Positions 34,155 through 42,591 of a DNA stretch of 64,000 nt are shown in pieces; positions within the stretch are counted from its first letter, which is position 1, and each line of letters opens with the position of its first letter. The notes below the pieces were generated by a model. It did no database searches and was not told the DNA's origin. It saw nothing but the letters and a program-made list of their open reading frames with translations. Origin of the DNA: an uncultured Nocardioides sp. Lineage in GTDB: Bacteria; Actinomycetota; Actinomycetes; Propionibacteriales; Nocardioidaceae. Location of the stretch: the NCBI RefSeq assembly GCF_947488025.1, contig NZ_CANKYS010000012.1, positions 92,066-156,065 on the forward strand, written 5' to 3'. Both the position numbers and the translations under genes were made by a program.

Positions 34155-35692
34155 CACCACACCGCGTGCGCGCGGTGCTGGCGGCGGGCCTGTCCCTCGC
34201 CGTCCTGGCCGGCTGCTCCGGTGGCTCGGGGTCCACCCCGTCCGACGCGCCGCAGGACGCGCCGTCGGCGAGCCCGTCGGCAGGCGAGTCGGCGGACGAG
34301 TCGGCAGGCGAGTCGCCGTCCGCCTCGGCGTCGGCACCGGTGGTGAGCGACCCGGTGGAGCCGGACCTCGACCTCGCCGAGTCGACCCCGCGCGAGGACA
34401 GCGTCTACCCCGGGGTGGGTGACCCCCGCGTGGACGCGCTCCACTACGACCTCGACCTGACCTGGCAGCCCCGTGCGGAGCGCCTGACCGGCCGGGCGGT
34501 GATCACGTTCCGCGCGACGCGCGACGCACCGCGCTTCCAGCTCGACCTCGGGGCGCCCCTCACCGTCGGTGAGGTCACCCTCGACGGCGAACCGGTCCGC
34601 TTCGCCCGGCGCGGGAAGGACCTCGTGCTGAGGGCGCCGATCGAGGCGGACGAGCGCCACGAGCTGGCCCTCGACTACGTCGGCACGCCCGAGCCCGCCC
34701 CCGCACCGACCACCCGCGGCGACTTCTCCGAGACGGGCTTCACCGTCACCCGCGCCGGCGAGGTGTGGACGATGCAGGAGCCCTACGGGGCGTACACCTG
34801 GTACCCGGTCAACGACCAGCCGTCCGACAAGGCGCTCTACGACATCACCGTCCACGCCCCGCCGCGGTGGACCGGCGTCGCCAACGGCGAGCTCACCGAG
34901 CTGACGTCCGACGCGGACGGCACGACCACGACGTGGCAGCTCTCCGAGCCGGCGTCGTCGTACCTCATCACCCTCGCGATCGGCGACTACGCCTGGAGCA
35001 GCAACACCTCCGCGAGCGGCCTGCGCGTGGACTACTGGACGCCGCGCGGCATGGACCGCCCGCTCGACTCGATCCGGACCGCCGCGGCGACCGTCGACTG
35101 GGTCGAGACCCGGCTCGGCGACTACCCCTTCGACTCCCTCGGCCTCGTCGTCACCGACTCGCAGAGCGCGATGGAGACCCAGACGATGGTCACCCTCGGC
35201 ACCAACGACTACGTCCTGTCCCCGCAGGTGGTCGCGCACGAGATCGTCCACCAGTGGTACGGCGACCAGGTCTCGCCGTCGGACTGGCGCGACGTCTGGC
35301 TCAACGAGGGCATGACGATGCTGCTGCAGTGGGTCTACGAGGACGAGCACGGCATCCGCCCGCTGCGCCAGAGCCTGCGCAGTGCGCGCTCCGCCGACCA
35401 GCAGCTGCGCGACCAGTACGGGCCGCCCGGTGCCTACGACCGGCGCCAGTTCGGCGGCTCCAACATCTACTACCCGCCCGCGCTGATGTGGAACGAGCTC
35501 CGCGAGGACCTCGGCGACGACGAGTTCTACGCCGTCGCCCGCTCCTGGCCGGCCAACCACGACAACACCTCAGCCTCCCGCGAGCAGCTCTACGACCACT
35601 GGGAGGCCGAGACCGGGCGCGAGCTGTCGGCCTTCTTCGACGCCTGGATCATGGGCGAGCGGACGCCGGAGCCCGGGGTCCCGCAGGGCTGA
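34151..35692 (+). CDS. M1-family zinc aminopeptidase-like lipoprotein
   Basis: 513 residues from TTG 34151, which overlaps the sigma-factor stop as TTGA (a GTG at 34166 is possible). Signal peptide with lipobox LAGC, then a Ser/Gly/Glu-rich linker with repeated AGESADES units. The M1 N-terminal beta domain follows, SAMETQTM in the place of GAMEN, and the catalytic HEIVHQWYGDQV with the second Glu in WLNEGMT (near residues 360-385). It should be anchored outside the membrane and act on peptides. It is shorter than full M1 enzymes and lacks the long C-terminal helical domain. Confidence 0.9.
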   Translation: MTPHRVRAVLAAGLSLAVLAGCSGGSGSTPSDAPQDAPSASPSAGESADESAGESPSASASAPVVSDPVEPDLDLAESTPREDSVYPGVGDPRVDALHYDLDLTWQPRAERLTGRAVITFRATRDAPRFQLDLGAPLTVGEVTLDGEPVRFARRGKDLVLRAPIEADERHELALDYVGTPEPAPAPTTRGDFSETGFTVTRAGEVWTMQEPYGAYTWYPVNDQPSDKALYDITVHAPPRWTGVANGELTELTSDADGTTTTWQLSEPASSYLITLAIGDYAWSSNTSASGLRVDYWTPRGMDRPLDSIRTAAATVDWVETRLGDYPFDSLGLVVTDSQSAMETQTMVTLGTNDYVLSPQVVAHEIVHQWYGDQVSPSDWRDVWLNEGMTMLLQWVYEDEHGIRPLRQSLRSARSADQQLRDQYGPPGAYDRRQFGGSNIYYPPALMWNELREDLGDDEFYAVARSWPANHDNTSASREQLYDHWEAETGRELSAFFDAWIMGERTPEPGVPQG

Positions 35693-35698
35693 GGCGAC

Positions 35699-35704
35699 TA
35701 CCCT
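35699..35704 (+). promoter_or_regulatory. -10 element TACCCT, leaderless start
   Basis: TACCCT is followed by 6 nt and the ATG at 35711. It starts 7 nt after the M1 peptidase stop and gives the carboxyltransferase gene its own start. Confidence 0.5.
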
Positions 35705-35710
35705 CCCCGC

Positions 35711-37183
35711 ATGACCCGCCTCTCCGCGCACGACCTCATCAACCTGGTCCTCGACGACGGCTCGTGGTCGTCGTGGGACACCCCGCCGGTGCGCGACGAC
35801 ATCAGCGAGGAGTACGCCGCCGAGCTGGCCGCCGCGGCCGAGAAGTCCGGCGTCGACGAGTCCGTGCTGACCGGTGAGGCGCGGATGCACGGACGGCGCA
35901 TCGCGGTGCTGGTGGGCGAGTTCGGCTTCCTGGCCGGGTCGATCGGCCGGGCCGCTGCCGACCGGATCGTCGCCGGCATCGAGCGCGCGACCCGGGAGGG
36001 CCTCCCGCTGGTCGCCGCACCCGTGAGCGGCGGCACCCGGATGCAGGAGGGCACGCCGGCCTTCGTCCAGATGGTGCGGATCTCCGCAGCCGTCGCGGCC
36101 CACCGCACCGCGGGCCTGCCCTACCTCGTCTACCTCCGCCACCCCACCACCGGCGGCGTGATGGCGTCGTGGGGCTCGCTCGGGCACGTCACCGTCGCCG
36201 AGCCCGGCGCGCTGGTCGGCTTCCTCGGACCGCGGGTCTACGAGGCGCTCTACGACAAGCCCTTCCCCGAGGGCGTGCAGACCTCGGAGAACCTCTACGC
36301 CCACGGCATCATCGACGCCGTCCTGCCGCCCGAGGAGATCGCCGAGATCCTCGACCGCGCCCTCACCATCCTGATGGCCGCGCGCGAGGGCGTCACCCCG
36401 GTCGCCGACCCCGGCCAGGACGACGTACCGGACGTCGACACGTGGGACTGCGTGACCCGTTCGCGGCGTCCCGACCGGCCGGGCGTGCGTCGGCTGCTGC
36501 GCTACGCCGCCAGCGACGTCGTACCCCTCAACGGGACGGGGCAGGGCGAGAGCGACCCGGGGCTGCTGATCGCGCTGGCGCGCTTCGGGGACGCGCCGTG
36601 CGTCTTCCTCGGCCAGGACCGTCGCGGCCAGACCACCGACCACCCGATGGGGCCCGAGGCGCTGCGCGAGGCCCGGCGCGGGATGCGGCTGGCCTCCGAG
36701 CTCGGCCTGCCGCTGGTGACGGTCATCGACACCCAGGGGGCCGCGCTGTCCGCCGACGCGGAGAACGGTGGGCTCGCCGGCGAGATCGCCCGGTCGCTGG
36801 CCGACCTCGTCACGCTCGACGCGCCGACGCTCTGCCTGATGCTGGGCGAGGGCAACGGCGGCGGTGCGCTCGCCCTGCTGCCTGCCGACCGCGTCGTCGC
36901 CGCGCAGCACGCGTGGCTCTCGCCGCTGCCGCCCGAGGGCGCGTCCGCGATCGTCCACCGCGACCTCGACCACGCCGCCGAGATGGCGCGCGCCCAGCAG
37001 GTGCGTGCCATCGACCTGCACCGCCAAGGTGTCGTCGACCGGATCGTGGCGGAGAAGCCCGACGCCGCCGACGAGCCCGAGGACTTCTGCCGCCGGGTGG
37101 GCGCCGTGCTCGAGCACGAGCTCAGCACGCTGCTCGCCTCCGGGCCGGGGTCGGCGGCGGACCGGGCGCGCCGCTACCTCTGA
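35711..37183 (+). CDS. acyl-CoA carboxylase carboxyltransferase, fused AccD-AccA type
   Basis: 490 residues. The N-terminal half (~1-235) is AccD-like: ARMHGRRIAVLVGEFGFLAGS, PVSGGTRMQEGTPAFVQM and HPTTGGVMASWGSLG. The C-terminal half is AccA-like: GLPLVTVIDTQGAALSADAE and LMLGEGNGGGALALLPADRV. The fusion is typical of the actinobacterial AccDA class. There is no N-terminal Cys4 zinc finger, unlike E. coli AccD. It transfers carboxyl from biotin to acetyl- or another acyl-CoA. No biotin carboxylase is adjacent, so its partner is elsewhere. Confidence 0.87.
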   Translation: MTRLSAHDLINLVLDDGSWSSWDTPPVRDDISEEYAAELAAAAEKSGVDESVLTGEARMHGRRIAVLVGEFGFLAGSIGRAAADRIVAGIERATREGLPLVAAPVSGGTRMQEGTPAFVQMVRISAAVAAHRTAGLPYLVYLRHPTTGGVMASWGSLGHVTVAEPGALVGFLGPRVYEALYDKPFPEGVQTSENLYAHGIIDAVLPPEEIAEILDRALTILMAAREGVTPVADPGQDDVPDVDTWDCVTRSRRPDRPGVRRLLRYAASDVVPLNGTGQGESDPGLLIALARFGDAPCVFLGQDRRGQTTDHPMGPEALREARRGMRLASELGLPLVTVIDTQGAALSADAENGGLAGEIARSLADLVTLDAPTLCLMLGEGNGGGALALLPADRVVAAQHAWLSPLPPEGASAIVHRDLDHAAEMARAQQVRAIDLHRQGVVDRIVAEKPDAADEPEDFCRRVGAVLEHELSTLLASGPGSAADRARRYL

Positions 37184-37194
37184 CACCCGGCCCC

Positions 37195-37246
37195 GAGCGG
37201 TGCGTGACGCAGGTTCTGCGCGCCCGGAACATGTCTCACGCACCGC
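37195..37246. repeat. palindromic repeat (family B), copy 4
   Basis: It begins GAGCGGTGCGTGACGCAGG and ends TGTCTCACGCACCGC, and starts 12 nt after the carboxyltransferase stop. It is in tandem with copy 5 in the convergent gap before the DivIVA-like gene. Confidence 0.8.
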
Positions 37247-37255
37247 CGGGTCGCC

Positions 37256-37309
37256 GGGCGGTGAGTGACGCACGTTTCGGGCGTCAGGAACGTGTCCTGC
37301 TCACCGCTC
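37256..37309. repeat. palindromic repeat (family B), copy 5, overlapping a gene end
   Basis: It begins GGGCGGTGAGTGACGCACG and ends CCTGCTCACCGCTC. Its right arm includes the last codons and the TGA stop (37301-37303) of the minus-strand DivIVA-like gene, so the repeat supplies that protein's C-terminus. Confidence 0.75.
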
Positions 37310-38371
37310 GGCGGGGCCCTCAGACGCATCGCCGGCAGCCGTGTCGGCCCCCGTGTCGTCCCCCGTGTCGTCCCCCGTGTCGTCCCCCGTCGTCTCCGCG
37401 CCTTCATGCGCGACGTCGCGGGCGGCGTCGGCGAGCGGGTCGCCCTGGGGCGCACCGGCGACCGGGGCGGACTCCTCGGAGAGGCCGACGACGCCGGGCA
37501 CGGTGCCGCTGAGGGTGGCGAGCATCTGGCGCACGTTGGAGAGCTGGGCGTTGATGCTGTCGCGGCGCTGGCCCGCGGCGGCCAGCTCACGCTCGGACTC
37601 GGCGCGTACGCGGTCGGCGGAGGCGCGCGCCTCGGCCACCATCGTGGTCGAGCGCTCCTCGGCGTCGGCGAGCATCCGGGCGATCCGCTCCTCGGCCTCG
37701 CGGCGGTTGCGCTCGAGGGTGGCCTCGGTGTCCTTGTTGCGCGCGGCCATCGCGTCGAGCTCGGCCTGGATGGCCGCCTGCTGGGCCTGGAACTCCGCAG
37801 TGGCCTTCTGGCGCCGCTCGGCCAGCGTGGTCTCGAAGTCCGCGGCCGCCTGGGCGGCCCTGGCGCGCTGGTCCTCGTACAGGGCCTCGGCCTCGGCACG
37901 GCGCGCGGAGGCGTCCCGCTCGGCGGCGTCGCGCTCGCCGTCGGCTGCCTTCCGGGCGTCGGCGAGGATCCTGGCGCCGTCCGCGTCGGCGTCGCGGCGG
38001 GTCTCCTCGGCGTAGCGCTCGGCGTCGGCGCGCAGGGCACCCACCTCCTGCTCCGCCTCCTTGCGCAGCGTCTCGACCTCGCCGACCACCCGGTCGCGGA
38101 TCTCGGCGGCCTCGGTCTCGGCCAGCGACAGGATCTGCCCGACCCGCTCGCCGAGGTGGGCGTACGTCGGCGCCTCGGGCTGCTGCGACTCCCGCGCAGC
38201 GAGCGCCTCCCGGGACGCCGCAGCCTCGCTCCTCGCCGCGTCGGCAGCCGCCTCGGCCGCCTCGAGCCGGCGGCGCAGGTCGTCTGCCTCCGCCTGCGCC
38301 TGACCGACGGCGCGCTCCACCTCGGCCGGGTCGTAGCCGCGGCGCACGGTCGTGAACATCTCTTCAGGCAT
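37301..38371 (-). CDS. DivIVA-like coiled-coil protein
   Basis: 356 residues. The N-terminus FTTVRRGYDPAEVERAVGQA resembles the DivIVA/Wag31 membrane-curvature domain. It is followed by a ~270-residue Ala/Glu/Arg-rich coiled coil and a disordered acidic tail with TGDD repeats. A role in polar growth or division scaffolding is likely. The ATG at 38371 overlaps the stop of the upstream coiled-coil gene by 8 nt, so the two are co-translated. The C-terminal tail is encoded by a 12-bp tandem repeat, and its end lies inside a family-B palindrome. Confidence 0.8.
   Translation of the reverse strand: MPEEMFTTVRRGYDPAEVERAVGQAQAEADDLRRRLEAAEAAADAARSEAAASREALAARESQQPEAPTYAHLGERVGQILSLAETEAAEIRDRVVGEVETLRKEAEQEVGALRADAERYAEETRRDADADGARILADARKAADGERDAAERDASARRAEAEALYEDQRARAAQAAADFETTLAERRQKATAEFQAQQAAIQAELDAMAARNKDTEATLERNRREAEERIARMLADAEERSTTMVAEARASADRVRAESERELAAAGQRRDSINAQLSNVRQMLATLSGTVPGVVGLSEESAPVAGAPQGDPLADAARDVAHEGAETTGDDTGDDTGDDTGADTAAGDASEGPAER
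37341..37388. repeat. 12-bp tandem repeat x4 in coding sequence
   Basis: Four copies of GTGTCGTCCCCC (the first with GG in place of GT at one position) encode TGDD/TGAD units in the C-terminal tail of the DivIVA-like protein. Length variation between strains is likely. Confidence 0.85.
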
Positions 38372-39845
38372 CGGGGGCCTCCTGGCTCGACGGGGGTGGG
38401 GGTGGCGGGGCCGGCGGGTCGCTGGGGGGCGGGTCGTTGGTGCTGACGGGGTCGGCACCGGCCTGCTCGCGGTCGGGCACGGAGAGGGCCGCGATGACGC
38501 CGGAGAGCTGGCCGAGCTCGGTCGTGATGGTGTCGCGCTGCTCCTTGAGCTGCGCGACCTCGGCCCGGGCGCGCTCGAGGGCCCGGCGGGCGTTGTCGCG
38601 GAGCTGGTCGGCCTCGGCACGACCCTCGGCGACGAGTGCGACGGACTCCTCGCGAGCGCGACGCCGGTCCTCGGCCGCGTCCGCCCGGCTGCGGGTCACC
38701 TCCTCCGCGACGAGCGCGCGCAGGCTGGCGGCGCCGCTCTCGGCCTCGGCCCGGCGGCGTTCGAGCCGCTCGACGGCCCGCTCGGACTCGTCGGTGGCGT
38801 CGGCGATGATCCGGGCCGCCTCGGCCTGGGCCTGCTCGAGGGCGATCCTGGCCTCGGCCCGCCGCTCGGCAGCCGCGTGCGACGCGGCCTGGGTGATCTC
38901 CTCGGCCCGCTGCTCTGCCTCGGCCAGCTCGAGCGCCATCCGACCGTTGACCGCCGCGATGACGCCGTGGGCTCGTTGGCGGGCGAGCCGCGCGTGGTCC
39001 CCGGCGTCGGCGTGGGCGGCCTTGCGGATCGCCTCGGCCTCGGTGGCAGCTCCCGCGAGCACCGACTCCACGGTCTGCGTGGCCCACGCCGTCTGCTCCG
39101 CCGCGTGGCGCAGCTTCTCCTCGCTCTCGGCGCGCGCGGCCGCCAGCGTCTCCTCGGCGGCTCGGCGCATCCGGTCGACCTCCGCGCCGGTCGTGCGGCG
39201 CAGGTCCTCGACGTGGAGCGTGGCCTCGTCGCGCATCCGGGCGGACTCGGCGGACGCGGTGGCCCGCAACGACTCGGCCTCGGCGGTCGCGGAGTCGAGG
39301 TGCTGCTGACCGGTGGTGCGGGCCTCCTCGACGAGACGTGCGGCGGTCTCCTGCGCGCCGGCGATCGCGGTCGCCGCCTCGGCGCGAGCGCCCTCGACCA
39401 GCTCGGCCTTCTCGCCGGCCGCGGTGTCGCGCAGCTCCTGCGCCTCGGCGCGCAGCGCGGCCGCCTCGTCCCGCGCCTGGGCGCGCAGCTTGTCGCTCTC
39501 GGTGCGGGCGGCCTCGACCTGCTGGTCGCGGGCACCCTCCGCGGACCTCATCAGGAGCGCCGCCTGCTCGTTGGCGTCGACGACGATCGTGGCGGCCTCC
39601 TGGGAGGCGCCGGCGAGCACCTCCTCGGCCTGCCTGCGGGCCCGGCCGGCCTCGGCGCGGTCGCGCTCGGCCTCGACCGTGAGGAGGCGGGCCTGCTCCC
39701 GGAGCGTGGCGAGGTCGGCCGTGAGGCGCTCGGCCTCCTCGCGTGCCTCCCGGACCAGCTGGTCGGCCACCTGCTGCGCACGCGCCAGGAGGGCCGCCGT
39801 GGTGGGAGGCTCGCTGGAAGCAGCCGTGGCGGCGTCCTGAGCCAT
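38364..39845 (-). CDS. long coiled-coil protein, cytoskeletal/division type
   Basis: 493 residues. The short N-terminus (AQDAATAASSEPPTTAALL) leads into a nearly continuous Ala/Glu/Arg coiled coil (~residues 20-460) and ends in a Pro-rich tail (DPPPSDPPAPPPP). No transmembrane segment. Comparable proteins in actinomycetes take part in polarisome or division complexes. The ATG at 39845 has GAGGAG upstream. The stop overlaps the DivIVA-like gene's start, which supports a shared complex. Function is inferred from architecture only. Confidence 0.72.
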   Translation of the reverse strand: MAQDAATAASSEPPTTAALLARAQQVADQLVREAREEAERLTADLATLREQARLLTVEAERDRAEAGRARRQAEEVLAGASQEAATIVVDANEQAALLMRSAEGARDQQVEAARTESDKLRAQARDEAAALRAEAQELRDTAAGEKAELVEGARAEAATAIAGAQETAARLVEEARTTGQQHLDSATAEAESLRATASAESARMRDEATLHVEDLRRTTGAEVDRMRRAAEETLAAARAESEEKLRHAAEQTAWATQTVESVLAGAATEAEAIRKAAHADAGDHARLARQRAHGVIAAVNGRMALELAEAEQRAEEITQAASHAAAERRAEARIALEQAQAEAARIIADATDESERAVERLERRRAEAESGAASLRALVAEEVTRSRADAAEDRRRAREESVALVAEGRAEADQLRDNARRALERARAEVAQLKEQRDTITTELGQLSGVIAALSVPDREQAGADPVSTNDPPPSDPPAPPPPPPSSQEAPDA

Positions 39846-39980
39846 CCGCACACTCCTCTTCTCACCCCAACGGAGGGTCCAGTGTCGCAGTCCGCCGCCG
39901 CTGGTGACAAAGAGCCTCCCGGTTGCGCCCACAGCGAACCTCCCTTGTCGCCGGTCCCGGTCGCCCGGTGGAGTGGCCCC

Positions 39981-40931
39981 ATGAAGCTCCTCGTCCTCGG
40001 CGGCACCCGGTTCCTCTCCCGCGAGGTGGCCGTGCAGGCCGTGGCCCGCGGGTGGGACGTCACCTGCGCCTGTCGGGGCACGTCCGGGCCCGTGCCCGAC
40101 GGCGCGACCCACCTGCCCTGGGACCGCGCCGACCCGCCGCCGGCCGCGATCGCCGAGGGCGGGTGGGACGCCGTGGTCGACGTGGCGCGGCTGCCGTCGC
40201 AGGTGCGCAGCGCGGTCACCGCGACGTCGTACGCACACTGGGTCTTCGTCTCCACGATCAGCGTCTACGCCGACAACGCGTCCCCGGCGACGGAGCCGCT
40301 GCTCGAGCCGATCACCGAGGACGTCGACCTGGCAGTCGACCCGGAGGCCTACGGCGGGATGAAGGTCGCGTGCGAGCAGCTGGTGCAGGAGCACGCGACG
40401 TCCGCGGTCGTCGTACGCCCCGGGCTCATCGTCGGTCCGGGTGACCGGACGGGGCGCTTCGCCTACTGGCCGCAGCGCCTGGCCCGCGGCGGGGAGGTGC
40501 TGGCACCGGGCCGGCCCGACGACGTGGTGCAGGTGATCGACGTGCGCGACCTCGCCGCGTGGGTCCTCGACCTCGCTGAGCGTCGCACCACCGGGACCTA
40601 CGACGCCGTGGGGGTCCGGGTGCCGCTCGGCGAGCTGCTGGCCCACACCGCCGCCGGGGTCGGGGCGGACTACCCCCGCCTCACCTGGGTCGACAGCTCC
40701 TTCCTCGAGGAGCAGGGCGTGGCCCACTGGGCCGGCGAGGACTCGCTGCCGCTGTGGCTGCCGCGTCCCGCGTACGACGGCATGCTCGCGCACGACCCCG
40801 GACCGGCCGTCGCCGCCGGGCTGCGGCTGCGCCCCCTGGCCGAGACCGCCCCGGGCTGCCTCGACTCCCCCGTCACCGCACTCACCCCCGAGCGGGAGGT
40901 CGAGGTGCTGGCGGCCTGGCACACACGCTGA
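39981..40931 (+). CDS. NAD-dependent epimerase/dehydratase family protein
   Basis: 316 residues of the atypical/extended SDR class. The Rossmann motif is VLGGTRFLSREVA at residues 5-17, WDAVVDVARLP follows, FVSTISVYAD near residue 90 is the Ser strand, and AYGGMKVACEQ sits at the YxxxK position (the Tyr-Gly-Gly-Met-Lys motif is retained). VVVRPGLIVGPGDRTGRFAYW is typical of the family. The start ATG 39981 follows GTGGAG. The sugar or other substrate is unknown. A four-unit palindrome cluster ends the gene. Confidence 0.87.
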   Translation: MKLLVLGGTRFLSREVAVQAVARGWDVTCACRGTSGPVPDGATHLPWDRADPPPAAIAEGGWDAVVDVARLPSQVRSAVTATSYAHWVFVSTISVYADNASPATEPLLEPITEDVDLAVDPEAYGGMKVACEQLVQEHATSAVVVRPGLIVGPGDRTGRFAYWPQRLARGGEVLAPGRPDDVVQVIDVRDLAAWVLDLAERRTTGTYDAVGVRVPLGELLAHTAAGVGADYPRLTWVDSSFLEEQGVAHWAGEDSLPLWLPRPAYDGMLAHDPGPAVAAGLRLRPLAETAPGCLDSPVTALTPEREVEVLAAWHTR

Positions 40932-41036
40932 CCGGGCGCCTCCTGCCCGTCCCGGACGCCGACCGGGCGCTTCCTGCCCGTGTTGCGGCAGGAAGCGCCC
41001 GGTCGATGCGTCTGACGGGCAGGAAGCGCCCGGTCA
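40929..41036. terminator. four-unit palindrome cluster between convergent genes
   Basis: A 20-bp unit close to ACCGGGCGCTTCCTGCCCGT occurs twice forward (40929-40951, 40961-40981) and twice inverted (40987-41004, 41014-41036). The inner pair forms a perfect 17-bp stem with an 8-nt loop, and the outer pair pairs over 23 bp with one mismatch. It starts on the stop codon of the epimerase gene and ends 8 nt before the E2 gene's stop. Bidirectional termination is the simplest role. Confidence 0.75.
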
Positions 41037-41044
41037 CGTGTGGT

Positions 41045-42580
41045 TCAGAAGAGCAGCGCCGTGCCGGGGTCCTGGAGCAGCCCGGCGACGTCGGCGAGGA
41101 AGCGCGAGCCCTTCTCGCCGTCGATGTGGCGGTGGTCGAACGACAGCGCCAGCGTGGTGACGTCGCGGACCACGATCTCACCGGTCTCCTCGTCGACCCA
41201 CGGACGCTTGTTGATCGCGCCGAAGCAGAGGATCGCGGACTCGCCCGGGTTGATGATCGGGGTGCCGGCGTCGACGCCGAAGACGCCGACGTTGGTGATC
41301 GTGAACGTGCCGCCCGCCATCTCGGCCGGCTGCGTCTTCCCGTCGCGCGCGGTGGCGGTGAGCTCACCGAGCGCCGCCGCCAGCTCGGTCATCGACAGGC
41401 TGTCGGCGTCCTTGACGTTGGGCACGACCAGGCCGCGCGGCGTGGCGGCCGCGATGCCGAGGTTGACGTAGTGCTTGTGGACGACCTCCTGCGCGGCCTC
41501 GTCCCACCAGGAGTTGATCTCCGGGGTGCGCTTCATCGCGAGGATGACCGCGCGGGCGAGGACGAGCAGCGGGCTGATGCGCACGTCCTTGAGCTCGCGT
41601 CGCGCCTTCAGGCGCTCGACGAGCTGCATGGTCGCGGTCACGTCGACGGTGATCCACTCGGTGACGTGCGGGCTGGTGAAGGCCGACTGGCTCATCGCCG
41701 TCGCCATCATCTTGCGCACGCCCTTGATCGGCTCGCGGGTCTCGCGCTCCCCGGATGCCTGGTCTCGTGACGGTCGCTGGGCGACCTCCTCGACCAACGG
41801 CGTACGGGCGGAGCCGTTGGCAGCCGACTGCACGTCGTCGCGGGTGATCGAGCCCGACGGGCCCGAGCCGGTGAGGGCGGTGAGGTCGACACCGAGGTCC
41901 TTGGCGAGCTTGCGCACCGGCGGCTTCGCCAGGGCGCGTACGACGCCGGGCTCGGCCTGCGCGGCCGCCGGGACGAGCGCCTCGGCCGGGGCGGGCTGCG
42001 AGGCCCGCTGGTCGGTGGCCGGGACCGGCGACTCGTCGGCGGGCATCACCTCGTCGGACTGGGCGCCGCCCGGGGCGAACGCGCCCTGGACCTGCATCTG
42101 CGTCTGCGCCCCGGCCTCGGTGCTCGGCGAGGCCGAGCCGCGGCGGGCCCGACGCATCGGTCCGCGGTCTGCCTTGATCCGGCCGACGAGGGACGCGCCC
42201 TCCATCGAGCCGGACGCGGCCGGGTTGGAGAGGTCGATGTCGGCCGGGTCGACCTGCTGCTCGGCGGCGCCTGCCTTCTGCGCCATCCCGAGGTAGGGGT
42301 CGGACTCGGTCTGCGTGGCGGGGACGGTCGGCGCGGGCGCCTCGCCCTCGGCGCCGATCGAGATGATCGGCGTGCCGACCGGCACGGTCTCGCCCTCGGG
42401 GACGAGCAGGGCGAGGACGGTGCCCTCGTAGGGCGACGGCAGCTCGACGAGCGACTTGGCGGTCTCGATCTCGACGACCACGTCGTTGATCTCGATGGTG
42501 TCGCCGACCTTGACCTTCCAGGCCACGATCTCGGCCTCGGTGAGGCCCTCGCCGACGTCGGGGAGGAGGAATTCGGACAT
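41045..42580 (-). CDS. 2-oxoacid dehydrogenase E2 (dihydrolipoamide acyltransferase)
   Basis: 511 residues. A single lipoyl domain has lipoyl-Lys in VEIETAKSLVELP near residue 43. A long Ala/Pro/Gln linker is followed by the E3/E1-binding domain VRALAKPPVRKLAKDLGVDL (near residue 220) and the catalytic domain ending with DHRHIDGEKG. It transfers the acyl group to CoA. It is third in the E1alpha-E1beta-E2 operon, 11 nt after E1beta. The linker between binding and catalytic domains (LVEEVAQRPSRDQ) is encoded by a family-A repeat, copied in frame. Confidence 0.93.
   Translation of the reverse strand: MSEFLLPDVGEGLTEAEIVAWKVKVGDTIEINDVVVEIETAKSLVELPSPYEGTVLALLVPEGETVPVGTPIISIGAEGEAPAPTVPATQTESDPYLGMAQKAGAAEQQVDPADIDLSNPAASGSMEGASLVGRIKADRGPMRRARRGSASPSTEAGAQTQMQVQGAFAPGGAQSDEVMPADESPVPATDQRASQPAPAEALVPAAAQAEPGVVRALAKPPVRKLAKDLGVDLTALTGSGPSGSITRDDVQSAANGSARTPLVEEVAQRPSRDQASGERETREPIKGVRKMMATAMSQSAFTSPHVTEWITVDVTATMQLVERLKARRELKDVRISPLLVLARAVILAMKRTPEINSWWDEAAQEVVHKHYVNLGIAAATPRGLVVPNVKDADSLSMTELAAALGELTATARDGKTQPAEMAGGTFTITNVGVFGVDAGTPIINPGESAILCFGAINKRPWVDEETGEIVVRDVTTLALSFDHRHIDGEKGSRFLADVAGLLQDPGTALLF
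41761..41795. repeat. dispersed variable-stem hairpin repeat (family A), intragenic copy
   Basis: Flank GGTCTCGTGAC, stem GGTCGC-tgg-GCGACC, flank TCCTCGACC, then AACGG as next to copy 2. Same flanks as the intergenic copies but a different, self-complementary stem. It encodes part of the E2 interdomain linker on the minus strand. Confidence 0.8.
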
Positions 42581-42591
42581 GACGGTTCCTC

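Noticed and set aside
37341..37388. CRISPR-like or other spaced repeat array
   Set aside because: The 12-bp units are directly contiguous, in frame and encode a protein tail; there are no spacers. No CRISPR array was seen anywhere in the window.
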